Part shown: positions 32,875 through 34,686 of the stretch, piece by piece
How positions within the stretch are numbered: position 1 is the first letter of the stretch
Layout of the letters: each line of letters starts with the position of its first letter
NCBI RefSeq assembly: GCF_031181705.1
Contig: NZ_JAPSKN010000048.1
Coordinates: forward strand, 1 to 34,686
Direction: 5' to 3'
DNA: 34,686 bases
Source: Streptomyces sp.
GTDB lineage: Bacteria > Actinomycetota > Actinomycetes > Streptomycetales > Streptomycetaceae
Position numbers and translations under genes: made by a program
The notes under the pieces: model-generated
The model's database searches: none
The model's input: only the letters and a program-made list of their open reading frames with translations
What the model was told of the DNA's origin: nothing

Positions 32875-34521
32875 ATGGCGCAGAGTGACGTGCGCGGAGG
32901 CGGCACCCGGCGCGACGCGGGGGGCCTGGTCCAGGACGAGCGTCCGGGAACCGCGGTGGCCGCCGCGGGCGGGGACGGCTCGGACAAGGGCGGCCCGGGC
33001 CTGCGGCGCGGCCGGCCCCGGGGCGGCGGGCGCCGGATACTGCGCTGGTCCGCGCTGGTGCTGTCGGTCCTGATACTCGGGACGGCCGGCGCCGGATACC
33101 TGTACTACCGCCACCTCAACGCCAACATCGACAAGGGCAAGCGCAACGCCGGCGACTCCGACGTCCGGCGGTCCGAGCCCAACGCGGCCGGCCAGACCCC
33201 GCTGAACATCCTGTTGATCGGCTCCGACAGCCGGAACTCCGCGGAGAACGTCAAGCTCGGCGGCAGCAGGGACAACGTCGGCAGCAAGCCGCTGGCCGAC
33301 GTGCAGATGCTGCTGCACGTCTCGGCCGACCGGGAGAGCGCGTCCGTGGTGAGCATCCCGCGGGACACCCGGGTGGACATCCCCAAGTGCACCGACCCCG
33401 ACACCGGTGAGACCTACCCGGCGAAGAACACGATCATCAACGAGTCGCTCCAGCGCGGCGGGCCGGGCTGCACCCTGGCCACCTGGCAGGAACTGACCGG
33501 CGTGTACATCGACCACTGGATGATGGTCGACTTCGCCGGCGTGGTGGACATGGCGGACGCGATCGGCGGCGTCCCGGTCTGCGTCAACCAGAACGTGTGG
33601 GACCGGCCGCTGCCCGGCCAGCGCGGCGGCTCCGGTCTGAAGCTCAAGGCCGGCACGCACAACGTGCAGGGCAAGCAGGCGCTGCAGTGGCTGCGCACCC
33701 GGCACGCCTGGGGCAGCGACCCGCTGCGGGCCAAGGCGCAGCACATGTACATGAACGCGATGATCCGCACGCTGAAGAAGCAGAACGTCTTCACCGACAC
33801 GGGCCGGCTGATGGGCCTGGCCGAGGCGGGCACCAGGGCGCTGAAGGTGTCCGAGGAGATCGGCACGGTCAAGGAGCTGTACGACCTGGCCATGCAGCTG
33901 AAGTCGGTGCCGACCAGCCGGATCACGATGACGACGATGCCGTGGATCGAGGACCCGCTGAACCGCAACCACCTGCTGCCCAAGCCGGTCGACGCGGACA
34001 AGGTGTGGGCGATGCTGCGCGACGACGTCTCCTTCGACAAGGGTGGCAAGGCCGGCGCGGGCCCGTCCCCGGCCTCGGCCCGGGCCACCGGGCCCGCCGC
34101 CGCGCCCGCGGAGGGGCTGTCGGTCACGGTCGTCAACGGCACGGCGGGCGAGCAGGGTGCGGCGGTGCCGAACCGGGCCGCCGCGATCGTGGCCGCCCTG
34201 CAGCGGGAGGGGTTCGTCCGGGCGGTCGCCTCGCGGGAGCAGGACCCGCAGGCCCGGACGCGGGTGACCTACCCGGAGAGCACCGGGGCGCAGGGCAGGG
34301 CCAACGCGCTGTCGGTGGCCGAGGCGGTCGGCATCCCGAGCGGCCAGGTGCGCGCCACCGACGACGTCACGACCACGCTGGTCATCGGCGCCGACTGGCG
34401 GGAGGGCACCAGCTATCCGAAGCAGGAGCCGGTGAAGGCGGGCGATCTACCCGACAGCGCGGACGCGCTCACGGCGGACAAGAAGGAGTGCATGGACGTC
34501 TACCGCCCCTACCGGTGGTGA
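32875..34521 (+). CDS. LCP-family protein 4, with a LytR_C-like C-terminus
   Basis: The 548-aa product starts at ATG 32875, with GGGAGG 6 bases upstream. It has a basic cytoplasmic region of about 50 residues and one membrane segment (about 55-77). The LCP domain contains NILLIGSDSRNS, LADVQMLLHVSADRESASVVSIPRDTRVDIP and ALQWLRTRHAWGSDPLR. A LytR_C-like end runs from about 415 (LSVTVVNGTAGEQGAAVPNRAAAIV). It is clearly more distant from genes 2 and 3 than they are from each other. The strong hairpin after it probably ends the LCP transcription region. Confidence 0.92.
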   Translation: MAQSDVRGGGTRRDAGGLVQDERPGTAVAAAGGDGSDKGGPGLRRGRPRGGGRRILRWSALVLSVLILGTAGAGYLYYRHLNANIDKGKRNAGDSDVRRSEPNAAGQTPLNILLIGSDSRNSAENVKLGGSRDNVGSKPLADVQMLLHVSADRESASVVSIPRDTRVDIPKCTDPDTGETYPAKNTIINESLQRGGPGCTLATWQELTGVYIDHWMMVDFAGVVDMADAIGGVPVCVNQNVWDRPLPGQRGGSGLKLKAGTHNVQGKQALQWLRTRHAWGSDPLRAKAQHMYMNAMIRTLKKQNVFTDTGRLMGLAEAGTRALKVSEEIGTVKELYDLAMQLKSVPTSRITMTTMPWIEDPLNRNHLLPKPVDADKVWAMLRDDVSFDKGGKAGAGPSPASARATGPAAAPAEGLSVTVVNGTAGEQGAAVPNRAAAIVAALQREGFVRAVASREQDPQARTRVTYPESTGAQGRANALSVAEAVGIPSGQVRATDDVTTTLVIGADWREGTSYPKQEPVKAGDLPDSADALTADKKECMDVYRPYRW

Positions 34522-34542
34522 GCCGGGCCGCGGCATGACCAC

Positions 34543-34578
34543 GGGGCCTCGCCGTCCGGACGGGAGGACGGCGACCCC
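34543..34578 (+). terminator. Terminator hairpin after LCP gene 4
   Basis: A 9-bp stem (TCGCCGTCC 34549-34557, GGACGGCGA 34566-34574, 8-base loop) extends, across a CC bulge, to an outer GGGG/CCCC stem. It is 21 bases beyond the stop codon. Confidence 0.85.
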
Positions 34579-34584
34579 GGTGCG

Positions 34585-34686
34585 TCACCGAAGGCCGACG
34601 GCGCGACGCCCCGACGGGACGGCACCGACGACCGCACCCAGCGCACCGCCCGACGGCGGCGCGCGGTCGGGCGCTGGGCCGACGGC
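34585..34686 (-). CDS. Possible C-terminal end of a gene entering from the right
   Basis: On the minus strand an open frame runs from the window edge to TGA at 34585-34587. It codes for about 33 residues ending GRRAVGLR, with G or C in most third codon positions. A convergent gene here would fit the terminator just before it. The product is too short to identify. In M. tuberculosis the neighbouring genes I recall are wbbL and rmlD, but nothing here shows that. It may be non-coding. Confidence 0.35.
   Translation of the reverse strand, partial: AVGPAPDRAPPSGGALGAVVGAVPSGRRAVGLR

Overview
The window is high-GC actinobacterial chromosome, almost certainly Streptomyces. WhiB is full length and closely matches the S. 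coelicolor protein as I remember it. Codon third positions are nearly all G or C, GTG starts are common, and several genes look leaderless. From memory, the order mannose genes / whiB / F420 genes / GDP-mannose pyrophosphorylase / LCP proteins matches the S. coelicolor region around SCO3023-SCO3045. It also parallels the M. tuberculosis block Rv3255c-Rv3268. No mobile element, CRISPR array, tRNA or phage gene is visible.

Layout. Positions 1-194 appear to be the promoter and start of the 5' leader of an rRNA operon that runs leftward out of the window. Next come a SpoIIM-family membrane protein (minus) and a divergent RDD membrane protein (plus). A long minus-strand block follows, in transcription order: an L-lactate permease further upstream, then manB, a Trm112-like zinc protein, a SIS-domain protein, manA, a CDF metal transporter, S-adenosylhomocysteinase (ahcY) and a hypothetical protein. 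The middle holds DUF3499 and a divergent degenerate metallopeptidase. It also holds a two-gene unit (a 1232-aa membrane glycosyltransferase overlapping a DUF5719 secreted protein) and whiB. Plus-strand genes then encode a cysteine dioxygenase, CofD/FbiA and CofE/FbiB (coenzyme F420), and an AlkA-like DNA glycosylase. A minus-strand pair follows: a mannose-1-phosphate guanylyltransferase-like protein and a secreted PGRP-type amidase. The right third is a TIGR03089 protein and four LytR-CpsA-Psr (LCP) proteins in a row. The second and third LCP genes are recent duplicates that share their promoter region.

How the genes fit together. ManA, ManB and the pyrophosphorylase make GDP-mannose for envelope glycans and protein mannosylation. 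The large glycosyltransferase, LCP ligases, amidase, SpoIIM and RDD proteins are envelope functions. WhiB couples this region to sporulation septation.

The most interesting signal is between whiB and the cysteine dioxygenase gene. A good promoter (TTGACA-N17-TGTCCT) places its expected start at, or within a base or so of, the ATG of an unannotated 30-codon ORF (19453-19545) ending ARCSCCCSSC. Pairable RNA segments overlap its Cys codons. A GC hairpin then precedes the dioxygenase ribosome-binding site. This looks like a leaderless poly-cysteine leader peptide sensing Cys-tRNA in front of a cysteine-degrading enzyme.
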